Notes under the pieces: generated by a model
What the model saw: only the letters and a program-made list of their open reading frames with translations
The model's database searches: none
Told to the model about the DNA's origin: nothing
Assembly (NCBI GenBank): GCA_050045915.1
Contig: JBNGCR010000007.1
Coordinates: 1 to 64,000, forward strand
DNA: 64,000 bases
From: Limnospira sp050045915
GTDB lineage: Bacteria > Cyanobacteriota > Cyanobacteriia > Cyanobacteriales > Microcoleaceae
Direction: 5' to 3'
Translations under genes and position numbers: made by a program
In this document: piece by piece, positions 45,479 through 54,911 of the stretch
Position numbering within the stretch: position 1 is the first letter of the stretch
Layout of the letters: every line of letters begins with the position of its first letter

Positions 45479-46605
45479 TACTGCAATTCGATTTGAAAAT
45501 CTGGGGTGATTTGGTCGGCCACTTCTGCGACCCGTTCCCGGACATTTTGGGGGAGGCGAATATAACCCAACTCGGGGCTGATATCTTGACCTTCATTCAA
45601 GCCGAACTCGACAATCCTCTCGATGGCTTTTGCCTTCATCGGATCGGTATAGTCTCAGTAAACGAGTAACCAAGTGTAGGTGACGATGGGGTAGGAATTC
45701 TCGCCTTCCGGGTCGTCAATAAAAGCCCTCAAATTTTCGGGCAACTCCACGGCTTCCAAAGCGCTCGTCGCGGATTCTCCCGTCGGTTCCACAAAGTTAC
45801 CCGATTGGTTTTCGAGTGTTGCCGAAAGTAAACCCGCATTTCGGGCAAAACCATATTCTAGAAATCCGATCGCACCCGGAGATTGGCGAATTTGGGCGGC
45901 TACGCCGTCATTTCGGGCACCCCCGATTCCCGTCGGCCAGTTGACAGCCACACCCTGTCCGACGCGGTTTTTCCACTCTTCGCTGACGGCACTCATGTGC
46001 TTAGTAAAGACCCCCGTGGTTCCGCTTCCGTCGGAACGAAAGACGACGGCGATGGGTTGGTTGGGCAGTTCGACACCGGGGTTGTCTCGGGTGATGACCG
46101 GATCGTTCCAGTTGGTAATATTGCCGAGAAAAATATCGGTGTAGGCTTCCCGAGATAACCTCAGATTTTCGACTTCCGGAAGGTTGTAAGCCAATACGAT
46201 ACTTCCCGCCGTCATCGGCAGTAGCAAAACGCCCCTTTGAACTACGTCGATTTGTTCGTCCGTCATGGCGATATCGCTGGCACTGAAGTCCACCAACCCC
46301 TGGGTGAATCGCTCGATCCCCGCCCCACTCCCCACGGACTGATAGTCGATTTGCAGGTTGGGTGTTTTTTGAGAGAGTTCCTGGAACCAACGCTGATACA
46401 ATGGAGCCGGGAAAGATGCGCCCGCACCCACCAAGCGAAGGCGCTGATTGAGGACGAGTCGGGCATTTTCATCGACGGTTTCATCACCGCCACAAGCCGC
46501 CAGGGTGACGACCGATGCCGCCACCAAAAGTTTGGCGATCGCCTTAAGAATGGGGAGTTCAAAGTGAACCGAACTCAGCCAATTGTTAACAGATTTTATC
46601 ATCAA
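45478..46605 (-). pseudogene. pstS: phosphate ABC transporter substrate-binding protein PstS, in-frame TGA
   Basis: Periplasmic phosphate-binding lipoprotein of the Pst importer. It has a lipobox (LAAC) near residue 38 and the PstS core with GAGASFPAPLYQRWF, VDFSASDIAMTDEQI and VFRSDGSGTTGVFTKH. Translation meets TGA at 45655-45657 after YTWLLVY (316 residues). The same frame then continues 58 codons with family-like sequence (DYTDPMKAKAIERIVEFGL ... QIELQ) to TAA at 45478-45480. Full length would be about 375. Either a nonsense mutation (CGA or AGA to TGA), a sequencing error or readthrough. No pstCAB nearby. Confidence 0.88.
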
Positions 46606-46694
46606 TTATCTTTACTCTGTCGGTTTTCTTTGAGAGAGGATTGTAGACAGAGTAAGGGGTTTTTGTTAAGAGCAGGTTATCTTCAATTAAAATT

Positions 46695-46807
46695 TTAATT
46701 ATCGTAAAAGATAGGGCGTGCCGATTTCGTTTCCGCCAGCAATTGTCCGCGACTGAATACCGGGCGGACGGGCGATCGCGTCCGGATGGCTTCGTAGCGG
46801 TTTCCCT
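46695..46807 (-). pseudogene. duplicated 3' end of codA
   Basis: Encodes GNRYEAIRTRSPVRPVFSRG and on to IFYDN, matching the last 35 residues of the cytosine deaminase at 47874-49130 (GNRYEAIRMRSPVRQVFSRG ... IFYDG). Nucleotide identity is roughly 85 percent over about 105 bases. A short frame continues upstream to 46916 but has no codA-like sequence. Direct orientation relative to codA; the carbonic anhydrase gene lies between. Confidence 0.9.
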
Positions 46808-47021
46808 TCCAATGGCGGTTCATAACTTTAGGTATTGATTCCAGAATCGGTATGGCATCGGGACCGGGGTCGGGAATGTTGACCGAACGGCAAAATTGTT
46901 GCCAAAAATTCAGCATTCAGTTGATGAAAACTATGGTAAAGTTAGCTCGTCTCACAAAAGTGATCTGTTATTCATTACAGATCTGGCATCGAAAACCACT
47001 TGATTGCCCGAATTATTCATC

Positions 47022-47744
47022 ATGAAAAAAAAATCAGTCACTCCTGAATTTTCTCGACGCAGCCTCATTAAATACGGTGGCGGAATGATTGGTACGAGTT
47101 TAATTGCAACGGTTCTCGGTTCGGGGGTCATTCGACCCGAACTCGGAATGAGCCAAACGGATCTAACCCCGGATGAAGCGTTGGAAAAATTAATGCAAGG
47201 AAATCGGCGGTTTGTCAAACGCAAGCAAGAAAACCCCAACCAAACGACCGTTAATCTTCAACAAGTGGCTTCCGGGCAAACTCCTTTTGCGGCTGTTCTC
47301 AGTTGTGCGGATTCTAGAGTTCCCATTGAAATTCTGTTTGATCGCGGTTTCGGCGATATTTTTGTTGTTCGAGATGCCGGTAATATCGCCTCAGAATCGG
47401 CGATCGGAAGTCTTGAATTTGGGACATTGGTCTTGGGAGCGAGGGTCTTGATGGTGATCGGGCATCAAGATTGTGGAGCCGTCATTTCAACCATGAATGG
47501 TGCGGAAGTTCCGGGTCAAATTGGAGTGATTTTGGATCAAATCAAACCGGCGATCGCAAACTACTTGGGACAAGGAGACGATCAAACAGCGATCCGAAAT
47601 GCGACCGAGGCTAATATTTTATATCAAATCAATTTGCTCAATCAATCGCCCGTTATCTCGCAACTCCAGGCCGATAACAAACTCCAAATTGTCGGCGGAT
47701 ACTCCGATTTCGAGACGGGTGAAATCCTGCTCGTTAGCGAATAA
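47022..47744 (+). CDS. beta-class carbonic anhydrase with Tat signal
   Basis: Interconverts CO2 and bicarbonate with a zinc ion. 240 residues from ATG 47022. The N-terminus MKKKSVTPEFSRRSLIKYGG is a twin-arginine signal with a hydrophobic stretch to about 35, implying folded export to the periplasm. Zinc ligands Cys95 and Asp97 (SCADSR), His148 and Cys151 (GHQDCGA) are all present. Located between codA and a duplicated codA 3' end, on the opposite strand, so probably acquired. Relatives are annotated as EcaB-like or Tat-exported CA. Confidence 0.92.
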   Translation: MKKKSVTPEFSRRSLIKYGGGMIGTSLIATVLGSGVIRPELGMSQTDLTPDEALEKLMQGNRRFVKRKQENPNQTTVNLQQVASGQTPFAAVLSCADSRVPIEILFDRGFGDIFVVRDAGNIASESAIGSLEFGTLVLGARVLMVIGHQDCGAVISTMNGAEVPGQIGVILDQIKPAIANYLGQGDDQTAIRNATEANILYQINLLNQSPVISQLQADNKLQIVGGYSDFETGEILLVSE

Positions 47745-47873
47745 ATCTCAAACCCAACTGCCCTGCTATAGCACTGTGTGCAGGGAATAGGGAATCGGAA
47801 ATAGGGCAATTAAATTACTTCAATATCAGGGTTTCACAGTTTGTCTGCCCAAGGAAATTGTAAATATTTGACT

Positions 47874-49130
47874 TTAACCATCGTAAAAAATGGACTGAAC
47901 CGGTTTCGTTTCCGCCAGCAACTTGCCGCGACTGAATACCTGGCGGACGGGCGATCGCATCCGGATTGCTTCGTAGCGATTCCCGACATTTAAAACAATT
48001 AAATTGGCGGTTTTTCCGACTTCGATTCCGTAATCGTTTTCTACAGATAAGGTTTTCGCACCGTTCCCAGTCACCATATCGTAACAGGCATCAATTTCCG
48101 ATAACCCCGTCATCTGGCAGACGTGGACCGCCATGTGGGCGACATCCAGCATATTTCCGGTTCCCAAACCGTACCAGGGATCGCGGATGCAGTCGTGTCC
48201 GAAACTGACGTTCGATCCGTTTTTCCACAATTCTTTTACGCGGGTAATTCCCCGCCGTTTCGGATAGGTATCCGTGCGACCTTGCAGGGTAATATTAATC
48301 AAAGGATTGGCGATAAAATTAATGCGCGATCGCCCCAACAATCCCATCAGTTTGAGTGCGTAGGCATTCGGATAGGAAGCGAAAGCTGTTGTATGGCTGG
48401 CGGTGACGCGGGCGCCGAGTCCGGAACGCACCGCACAGGCGGCGACCAGTTCCAAAAATCGGGATTGTTCGTCGTCGATTTCGTCGCAGTGGATATCGAT
48501 GAGGCGATCGTATTTTTCCGCCAGTTCAAAGGTGCGGTGAACGGACTTTACCCCATCTTCCCGGGTGAATTCGTAGTGGGGGATGCCGCCCACAACATCC
48601 GCCCCCATTTCTAGGGCTTTTTCCAATAGCAATTCGTTTTCGGGGCTGCTGTATATTCCATCCTGGGGAAAGGCGACGACTTGCAAAGTCATCCAATCTT
48701 TTACCGCCTCCCGGACTTCCAACAATCCCCGCAGTGCAATTAAGTGAGACTCGCTGACATCGGCGTGGCTGCGGACGAATAAAATCCCCTGTTGTGCCTG
48801 TAGTTTCAAGGTGGCGATCGCCCGTTTTTTGACATCTTCAACCGTGAGATTTTTTTTCCGTTCTTCCCAAATGGAAATCCCCTCGAATAGCGTCCCGCTT
48901 TCGTTGGGGCGGGGCTCCCCCGCTGTCAAAGCCGAGTCGAGGTGGATGTGGGATTCCACAAAGGGAGGACTGACCAAATTTCCCCCCACATCATATTCCG
49001 TTTTCCCCGATGCTTCGATACGGGGTGCAATGGCGGCTATTTTTTTCCCCGATAGGGCGACATCCGCCGTTTCTGTGACATCGGGCGATCGCAACAGGCG
49101 ACAATTTCGTAAGATTAAATCGTAGGACAT
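47874..49130 (-). CDS. codA: cytosine deaminase (amidohydrolase)
   Basis: Deaminates cytosine (and possibly related pyrimidines) to uracil. 418 residues, amidohydrolase superfamily. Metal ligands ESHIHLD near 59-65 and DIHCDE near 208-213, HTTAFAS near 240 and the Asp in FGHDCIRDPW near 307. Start ATG 49130. Downstream (on its strand) lies the carbonic anhydrase gene in antisense, then a copy of codA's own 3' end. Upstream, 86 bases of purine-rich and heptamer repeats separate it from larC. Confidence 0.93.
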   Translation of the reverse strand: MSYDLILRNCRLLRSPDVTETADVALSGKKIAAIAPRIEASGKTEYDVGGNLVSPPFVESHIHLDSALTAGEPRPNESGTLFEGISIWEERKKNLTVEDVKKRAIATLKLQAQQGILFVRSHADVSESHLIALRGLLEVREAVKDWMTLQVVAFPQDGIYSSPENELLLEKALEMGADVVGGIPHYEFTREDGVKSVHRTFELAEKYDRLIDIHCDEIDDEQSRFLELVAACAVRSGLGARVTASHTTAFASYPNAYALKLMGLLGRSRINFIANPLINITLQGRTDTYPKRRGITRVKELWKNGSNVSFGHDCIRDPWYGLGTGNMLDVAHMAVHVCQMTGLSEIDACYDMVTGNGAKTLSVENDYGIEVGKTANLIVLNVGNRYEAIRMRSPVRQVFSRGKLLAETKPVQSIFYDG

Positions 49131-49216
49131 GGTAAAAAAGAGCGGAGGAAGCAGAGGAAGCAGAGGAGGGAGAGAAGAAAAGGAAATTTGACCAATTACC
49201 GATTACCGATTACCTC

Positions 49217-50434
49217 TCACCTCCCCGACAAATACCAGCGGTGCAAAGCATTTCGGTGAACGTCCAACCAGGGGATTTGATGCCGTTTGGCGATCGCGGC
49301 ACAATCTTCGTACTCGGGATGGACGTTGACGATGCGATCGCCGGAAAATGCCACCTTCATCCGCACCGGTCCGTATTCCGTCTCCACCGCCTGCAATTCC
49401 CGCTGCAAAATCCTCCGGGATTGATAACTGTGGCGAATCCCCAAAGTTGTGGTTTCTCGAAATAGAATATCTTCGCAGGCGTGAATTTTCTCCGGGTGAC
49501 AGATCGCCGTCAGCAACGTCCCCAGGCGGGATTTTTTCATCGTCACGGGTTGGGCGAACACATCCACCGCCCCCACCTCAAATAACGCCTCCGAAGTGTA
49601 CGCGATCGCCTGGGGGCTGAGGTCGTCAATTTGGGTTTCCAATACCGCCACCGTTTCGCCCTGGGAATGGGCGGCATGAGTTCCGTGGGAATGACGCTCC
49701 GTTTCCGTCCCCTCCCCCAACCACAGCCGCAGAATGTTGGGTAGGGGCAAATCGGCCGAACCCGCCCCCAACCCCACCCGTCCGAGTACCATCGGCGGCG
49801 GGGGGCCGAAATCTGTGGCCAGGGTGACGGCGATCGCGGCGCCGGTGGGCGTCACCAGTTCCCGTTCGATGCCGTTGCTGTAGACGGGGACTCCCCGCAT
49901 TTCCCACAGTTTCAGGGTCGCCGGGGCAGGGACCGGGAGTTTTCCGTGGGCCGTCCGGACGGTTCCCCCCCCTACAGGAAACGGAGAACAGTAGAGGTGC
50001 GCGACGTTCAGCCAGTCGAGTCCCAAACAGGTCCCGACGATATCGACGATCGCATCCGTGGCCCCGACTTCATGGAAGTGGACTTGCTGGGGGTCGATCC
50101 CGTGTACAGCCCCCTCCGCTTCCGCCAGTTTGCGAAATACCGCCAAACTCCAGTTTTTCGCCCGTGGGGGCAGTTCCGCCGCACCGATACGATTTTCGAT
50201 ATCCGACAGGTGGCGGGTGTGGTGGTGGCGCTCGGTCAAATCGACATGAACTTTTGTCGCCTGCTGGCCGTTTCGCAATACCTTCTCAGACCGCAGGTGG
50301 TATTCCTCGGAAATTCCCAATTTCTCCAAGTTTTCAGCCAAATACTCCAGCGGAACCCCCGCATGGACGAGGGCGCCGAGACACATATCTCCGGCGATTC
50401 CGGTCGGACATTGGAGATAGGCGATCTTTGTCAT
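49217..50434 (-). CDS. larC: nickel pincer cofactor biosynthesis protein LarC
   Basis: LarC is the CTP-dependent nickel insertase that completes the pincer cofactor of lactate racemase-type enzymes. 405 residues from ATG 50434 (MTKIAYLQCPTGIAGDMCLGAL); seven more upstream residues are possible. Family motifs: FHEVGATDAIVDIVG near 120, TPTGAAI near 190, a His-rich stretch near 258-268 (HSHGTHAAHS), LETQIDDLSPQ near 276. larB, larE or a LarA-type enzyme are not in the window. Confidence 0.94.
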   Translation of the reverse strand: MTKIAYLQCPTGIAGDMCLGALVHAGVPLEYLAENLEKLGISEEYHLRSEKVLRNGQQATKVHVDLTERHHHTRHLSDIENRIGAAELPPRAKNWSLAVFRKLAEAEGAVHGIDPQQVHFHEVGATDAIVDIVGTCLGLDWLNVAHLYCSPFPVGGGTVRTAHGKLPVPAPATLKLWEMRGVPVYSNGIERELVTPTGAAIAVTLATDFGPPPPMVLGRVGLGAGSADLPLPNILRLWLGEGTETERHSHGTHAAHSQGETVAVLETQIDDLSPQAIAYTSEALFEVGAVDVFAQPVTMKKSRLGTLLTAICHPEKIHACEDILFRETTTLGIRHSYQSRRILQRELQAVETEYGPVRMKVAFSGDRIVNVHPEYEDCAAIAKRHQIPWLDVHRNALHRWYLSGR

Positions 50435-50747
50435 GGTCGGCGGTCTGTTTTTCATTTCAAGGGGGTCGAAGAATATGATATGGCGCCGCGTGTGGGGTGT
50501 GCTCGGTGGGGTGTGCTCGGTGGGGAAAGTGAAAAATGAAAAATGAAAAATGAAATTTTCTTCCTCCGCTTCCTCTGCCCCTCCGCCCCTCCGCCCCTCC
50601 GCCCCTTTTCCGTGGGGGCAACCCTGTAAGGTTGCCCAAATGATGAATGAGCCGCCTCAGAGGTTTGCCCCCACCTGATTATGAACATTCCCCCCAGGGC
50701 GGATTCTTGGATTACACTCTTATCGTCCCAATTTACCGGCTTGAATT
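50435..50747. other. intergenic region with heptamer and purine-rich repeats
   Basis: Contains GTGTGCTCGGTGGG twice (about 50495-50525), three AAAAATG heptamers (50525-50552) and several CCGCCCCT octamers (about 50575-50605). No gene seen. Confidence 0.6.
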
Positions 50748-51413
50748 ATGGCTACTTTGTACGAACTCCATCCGGACACCCCTCAAAAACGCACCGTTGA
50801 CCAGATCAAAAACGATCTCAAAGACGGGGCGGTGATGCTGTACCCCACGGATACCGTCTACGCGATCGGCTGCGATCTAACGGTCAAGTCGGCGGTTCAG
50901 CGGGTGAGACAGATCAAACAAATTTCAAATGATAAACCGCTGACGTTTTTGTGTTCGTCTTTGTCCAATATTTCTGATTATGCGATCGTCACTGATCCGG
51001 CTTACCGCACTATCAAGCGACTGATTCCTGGCAGTTATACGTTCTTACTTCCGGCGACAAAGTTGGTTCCGAAATTGGTGATGTCTCCGAAGCGAAAGAC
51101 GACGGGCATTCGCGTCCCAGACAATGCCGTATGTCTGTCCATTATCGAGGCTCTCGGAAATCCGGTCATTTCCACTTCCGCCCATATAAAGGAAGAAGAT
51201 GAACCCTCGCCTTTGATTCCAAAAATACCTGAAAAATATGATAAAATGCAATTGTTTGATGCTTTGGAAAAGTTAGTCGATATCATCGTGGATGACGGGA
51301 CGGATTTGGATTACCAGGTTTCGACCATCATCGATCTGACGTCGGACGATCCAGTGGCCCTGCGACGGGGGAAGGGGTGGGAGGCGATCGCGGATTGGAT
51401 ACCGGAGGAATAG
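50748..51413 (+). CDS. threonylcarbamoyl-AMP synthase family protein (YrdC/YciO type)
   Basis: 221 residues, Sua5/YrdC/YciO fold. N-terminal LYPTDTVYAIGCD near 30-42, then KPLTFLCSSLSN near 65, PGSYTFLLPATK near 95, TGIRVPDN near 119 and ISTSAH near 141. Members make threonylcarbamoyl-AMP for the t6A tRNA modification; YciO-type paralogues have less certain roles. Start ATG 50748. Confidence 0.88.
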   Translation: MATLYELHPDTPQKRTVDQIKNDLKDGAVMLYPTDTVYAIGCDLTVKSAVQRVRQIKQISNDKPLTFLCSSLSNISDYAIVTDPAYRTIKRLIPGSYTFLLPATKLVPKLVMSPKRKTTGIRVPDNAVCLSIIEALGNPVISTSAHIKEEDEPSPLIPKIPEKYDKMQLFDALEKLVDIIVDDGTDLDYQVSTIIDLTSDDPVALRRGKGWEAIADWIPEE

Positions 51414-51491
51414 GGCGATCGACCCGGCTCCGCGAGCCATAGATATTTCGTTACAAAATCTATGGCTACCATGAAAATTCATCAATAGATA

Positions 51492-51549
51492 TTGACACGA
51501 AATCAAAAAAGGCGCTATAGTGGTAGCGTCAACTCAAGTTTGCAGGAGA
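51492..51549 (+). promoter_or_regulatory. strong sigma-70-type promoter and Shine-Dalgarno
   Basis: TTGACA at 51492-51497, TATAGT at 51516-51521 (18-base spacer), and AGGAGA at 51544-51549 before ATG 51558. One of the clearest promoters in the window. Confidence 0.7.
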
Positions 51550-51557
51550 ATTGAAAA

Positions 51558-51920
51558 ATGCACGGAAGAGGTGGACGTCGCCAAGGCGCGGGTCGCAAAG
51601 CCGCGTGGCAAACCGGGGAAACCCAAACCATCCGGGTTCCCGTCGCCCTCAAGGACGAATTACTCGACATCGGCAAACAATTAGATCGAGGGGATGAAAT
51701 TTACGACGGACGGACCTGCACGGAATTGCAGCAGTTGGTTCGGCGGTGGGAGGTGAAATGCGAAGGGAACGAGGGAGAAGAATGGGAACTGGTGCGCCAA
51801 CTTTTGGATGAAATGAAAGAGGTAATCGACAGCCGGCCTCACGGGCAAGGTCGCCGCCGGCACGGCTTCGGGCGGGGAAACTGTCGCCGCGGCGGAGAAT
51901 TGGAATCATTTGATTGTTAA
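51558..51920 (+). CDS. small basic RGGRRQGAGRK protein, probable DNA-binding
   Basis: 120 residues. N-terminus HGRGGRRQGAGRKAAW is a basic AT-hook-like patch followed by TIRVPVALKDELLDIGKQLD, compatible with a ribbon-helix-helix. The middle is acidic (EGNEGEEWELVRQLLDEMKE), and the C-terminus is again Arg/Gly rich with Cys. The opening block recurs in many small cyanobacterial proteins. Function unknown; strong promoter upstream suggests high expression. Confidence 0.8.
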   Translation: MHGRGGRRQGAGRKAAWQTGETQTIRVPVALKDELLDIGKQLDRGDEIYDGRTCTELQQLVRRWEVKCEGNEGEEWELVRQLLDEMKEVIDSRPHGQGRRRHGFGRGNCRRGGELESFDC

Positions 51921-51980
51921 TTGTTGTTGCGCTTGAGCGCCTTTCAATTAGGGGTTCAAGCCCGACAACGGGAATGTCAA

Positions 51981-53759
51981 TCAACGCCATCCCAACCAGC
52001 GCAAAATCGGGACGATCAAATAGTGAATGCCCCCCAAACACAAACCGATCGCGCATCCGAGCAAACCGACGAAAGCGATACCCAACCGAAACTGCTGCCA
52101 TTCCGCCTGCAAGCCGACGGTGGGAAATTGCAACACCGCCGGGGGGAGAAGGTTCGAGACACCCAAACCCCAGAAAATGGCGGCGGTTCCGGCCGCGGCA
52201 CCGATCGCGTAAACCGGGCGGTGGCTGGTGAATCCCAGTCCCCAGGTGAGGATGCCGGTGGCGAGGCCCACCCACAGCCACCCGATCGCGGCCAGTTCCC
52301 GAAATCCCGGTATAAAGGCGATCGCGCTGACGATGCGCCAGATCGCCCCCCCGGCCATGTAGCCCAGGGCTCCCATCAAACCCGCCCATCCGTAGCGGCG
52401 ACACTGATCGAAGCCGCCCCCGTCCGTCAGCCCGAGGGCGGTACCCAGGCCAGCCAGACCGAAGACCAGCATTTCCGCCCCGAAATGGGCGGCGAGGTTG
52501 GCAAAGGGGAGGGGCAGATCCTCGGCGAGGGCCTCGGCCAGCAGTTCGCCGAGGGGGGACCAGTAAGCCAAAATCAGGCCGATCGCCGCCCCCACCATGC
52601 CACCAGAAGCCGCCAGTCCCGTTTCCCAGGTGACTTCGACCGTCGCCCGTCCCGCCGCCGCGATCGCATTTCCCAGCCATTGCACTCCGGCCCACAGGGT
52701 GCGATCGACTTCGATCAAGGCGGTTTTGACCAGATCCAGGCACAGTTCCGAGACAGACATCATCCGACGGGGGTGTTTTTTCATCCTGGCGATGCGGAAG
52801 AGGTCGGTTTGGATGTCGGTGGCGGTTTGGGGGCGATCGCGGAATTCGTTTTGTACCATCTGATCCAACAGTTCGGCGAAGGCGGAACTGACGGAAACCC
52901 GGTGCCGCCACACTAATTCACCCGTCATCGAATCTTCGAGATCGGCGGGGTAGGCGCCCGTCAGCAGGTGGATGCAGGTGCGCCCCAGGGCGTAAAAGTC
53001 CGCCGGGGGACCCACCGCCGCGCCGACGATCTGTTCCGGGGGGCTGTAGCCCGGAGACACCAGGCGGGTGTTGCTTCTGGGGGTGGTTTCCCGGTCGCCG
53101 TGGGCGATCGCGCCGATCTGCTTGGCGCCGCCGAAGTCGATCATCACCAACTGATTTTTGCCGATGTGGCGATCGTCGAAAGGGTCTTCGGAGGGCGATA
53201 GGTGCGCTGTCGCGGATCGTAGCATCAAATTGGAGGGTTTGATGTCCCGGTGCACGATCCCCCGCCGGTGCAATTCCCGCAAAATGTCGAGGGCTTGGTG
53301 CAGCCACCCCATCACCCACTCTTCGGGACAGCCCTCGGGGTAGCGTTCCAAGACTTCTTCGAGGGTGGGGCCGTGGATTTTTTCCATCACCAAGCAGGGG
53401 AGTTCTAGGCGGTTGGCGTGGCGACGGCGGAGGAAAAAATAGCCGTCGGGGGCGACCCGGGGGACACCGGAATGGTGCAGGTGGGCGAGGACGGCGGCTT
53501 CGAGTTCAAACAGTTCCAGGGCCTTGGGGGAGGGTTCGACTAGGACTTTCAGAACTTTTTCGGATTGGGTTTTCGGGTCCCAGACGGTGTAGAGTTTGGA
53601 AAATCCCCCGCTTCCCAGGCAGCGGAGGGGGATGTAGCGGTGGTTCAGTTGCAGGGGCGCCCCGCAATTTTGACAGAATTTGTTCCCCCAAAGCTGTCCG
53701 TCTGGCTTGGGGCAGTTGGGATTGATACAGTGAATGGTGGATGAAACCGGATGTTCCAC
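51981..53759 (-). CDS. membrane Ser/Thr protein kinase with zinc ribbon
   Basis: 592 residues. N-terminal four-cysteine zinc ribbon (CINPNCPKPDG...CQNCG, about 10-35), then a Hanks-type kinase domain (about 45-330) with GSGGFSKLY, HRDIKPSN (Asp catalytic) and DFGGAK, and YSPPEQ. From about 380 to the end are several hydrophobic helices (e.g. MVGAAIGLILAYW, FVGLLGCAIGLCLGG). Likely a membrane-anchored signalling kinase of the SpkA/SpkF group. Could phosphorylate FHA ligands such as those of the 123-2882 transporter, but this is speculation. Confidence 0.92.
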   Translation of the reverse strand: MEHPVSSTIHCINPNCPKPDGQLWGNKFCQNCGAPLQLNHRYIPLRCLGSGGFSKLYTVWDPKTQSEKVLKVLVEPSPKALELFELEAAVLAHLHHSGVPRVAPDGYFFLRRRHANRLELPCLVMEKIHGPTLEEVLERYPEGCPEEWVMGWLHQALDILRELHRRGIVHRDIKPSNLMLRSATAHLSPSEDPFDDRHIGKNQLVMIDFGGAKQIGAIAHGDRETTPRSNTRLVSPGYSPPEQIVGAAVGPPADFYALGRTCIHLLTGAYPADLEDSMTGELVWRHRVSVSSAFAELLDQMVQNEFRDRPQTATDIQTDLFRIARMKKHPRRMMSVSELCLDLVKTALIEVDRTLWAGVQWLGNAIAAAGRATVEVTWETGLAASGGMVGAAIGLILAYWSPLGELLAEALAEDLPLPFANLAAHFGAEMLVFGLAGLGTALGLTDGGGFDQCRRYGWAGLMGALGYMAGGAIWRIVSAIAFIPGFRELAAIGWLWVGLATGILTWGLGFTSHRPVYAIGAAAGTAAIFWGLGVSNLLPPAVLQFPTVGLQAEWQQFRLGIAFVGLLGCAIGLCLGGIHYLIVPILRWLGWR

Positions 53760-54184
53760 GGCAACGACCTGTCAGGCCCGGATTGACACTACCGCTAATA
53801 ATAGCGCGTTTGATCGCGGGAAATTGGGGGTCGGGTGTCGGGTGTCGGGAATTGTAGGGGCGCCAACCTGCGCCCCAAATGGCTATTGCGTCATCCTTGC
53901 TTTCACGGATCGCATCTTCCGGCCGTCCATCTCCGTGCGATCGCGGTTGTGTACGGAGATATTGTCCGAACGGGGGGGCGATCGCCATTGTCCTCACCCA
54001 TTAACCCACTAAAAAGCTCCCGTTAGCGCCATTTAGAGTCAATTCTATAACATTATTGATACACTGTAATTTTACTTAATTTTTATAAAAAACCCGAAAA
54101 ATTCATCAAAACTTTATCTAAAGTGTCTCGAAACTTGATTAAGATGAGATGGTGCTTTTGATCGATACTTAAGTGATTTAACGG
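53760..54184. other. intergenic region upstream of the kinase and microproteins
   Basis: GTCGGGT heptamers at about 53828-53850 and a GGGGCGC / GCGCCCC hairpin at about 53857-53876. The rest is A/T-rich (54040-54100). No gene seen. Confidence 0.5.
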
Positions 54185-54436
54185 ATGATTAATATGTACG
54201 AAAAGGTGACTGTATCTGCCGCCGGTTTGTTTTTGGGAGTGTTGACGGTTGCAACCGGCATACAAATGGTATACAGTCAAAATGATGTCGATGGATGCCT
54301 CGTCAGTCCGGATAACCGGGGATGCTTCATGAATCGTCCCATCGACGAACAAAGACGGGCTGCTTTGAATGTCGAAGAAGAATGGGACTATCAAGGGTTA
54401 AAGGCTGGGATAGTCGAATTTGATCGACCAGATTAA
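54185..54436 (+). CDS. small exported or membrane protein with GCLVSPDNRGCFMNRP core (1)
   Basis: 83 residues (80 if ATG 54194 is used). One hydrophobic N-terminal segment (about 8-28), then the core DGCLVSPDNRGCFMNRPID with two Cys eight residues apart, and an acidic-basic tail. No known family recognised. A paralogue follows at 54912. The two share a stretch of 47 identical bases over the core while the rest is diverged. The Cys may form a disulfide outside the membrane; inference. Confidence 0.72.
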   Translation: MINMYEKVTVSAAGLFLGVLTVATGIQMVYSQNDVDGCLVSPDNRGCFMNRPIDEQRRAALNVEEEWDYQGLKAGIVEFDRPD

Positions 54437-54911
54437 GTATCAGGAAAATAGCGGGATTAATACTCACTTCAAAATGGCTATTTATCATTGTAAATTTGCC
54501 CCTCGAATCCGATCGATTAGCCGTGCGATCGCGGTTGTACGGTTTTGAGAACGATTGATCGGGCTTGATATCCCACTCAAAATTTAATTTTTTTGCACCC
54601 CTCAAATCACTTTAAGAGGGTGCAATCTTTATTTACAATCAATTAAAAGCTATAATTTATCAATTTAAAATTTTACTAAATATTTACAAAAAACGGGAAA
54701 AATTGACCAAAATTTTATAGCAATCATTGGGTCGGCGGATTAAAATGCCAACAGACTGTCTTTTGTGCATCCGTATTTTTACGGATGAAATACGTTCCAT
54801 TGAACGGTATTTTTGATGCCCAAAAGTTTCAGTATTTCCAACATTCCCAAAAATTACCAACCTGGCTTTAATGAATCCAGGTAGGAGAAAACATGAGTCA
54901 ACGGTAACGAT
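54437..54911. other. intergenic region between paralogous microprotein genes
   Basis: A/T-rich, about 475 bases. No gene. The stretches before the two microprotein genes share blocks such as TTTTATA and ACCAAAATTT-like sequence (54075-54120 and 54680-54720), consistent with tandem duplication including the upstream region. Confidence 0.5.

Noticed and set aside
46695..46916. A 73-codon frame considered as a separate small gene
   Set aside because: Its C-terminal half is the codA 3' end copy and its N-terminal half has no features.
51649..52911. A 420-codon Arg/Gly/Pro-rich frame overlapping the kinase gene on the same strand
   Set aside because: The kinase frame (51981-53759) has a full Hanks domain; the overlapping frame has no recognisable domain.
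53506..53997. A 163-codon frame overlapping the start of the kinase gene
   Set aside because: It shares DNA with the kinase zinc ribbon region in another frame and has no recognisable sequence.
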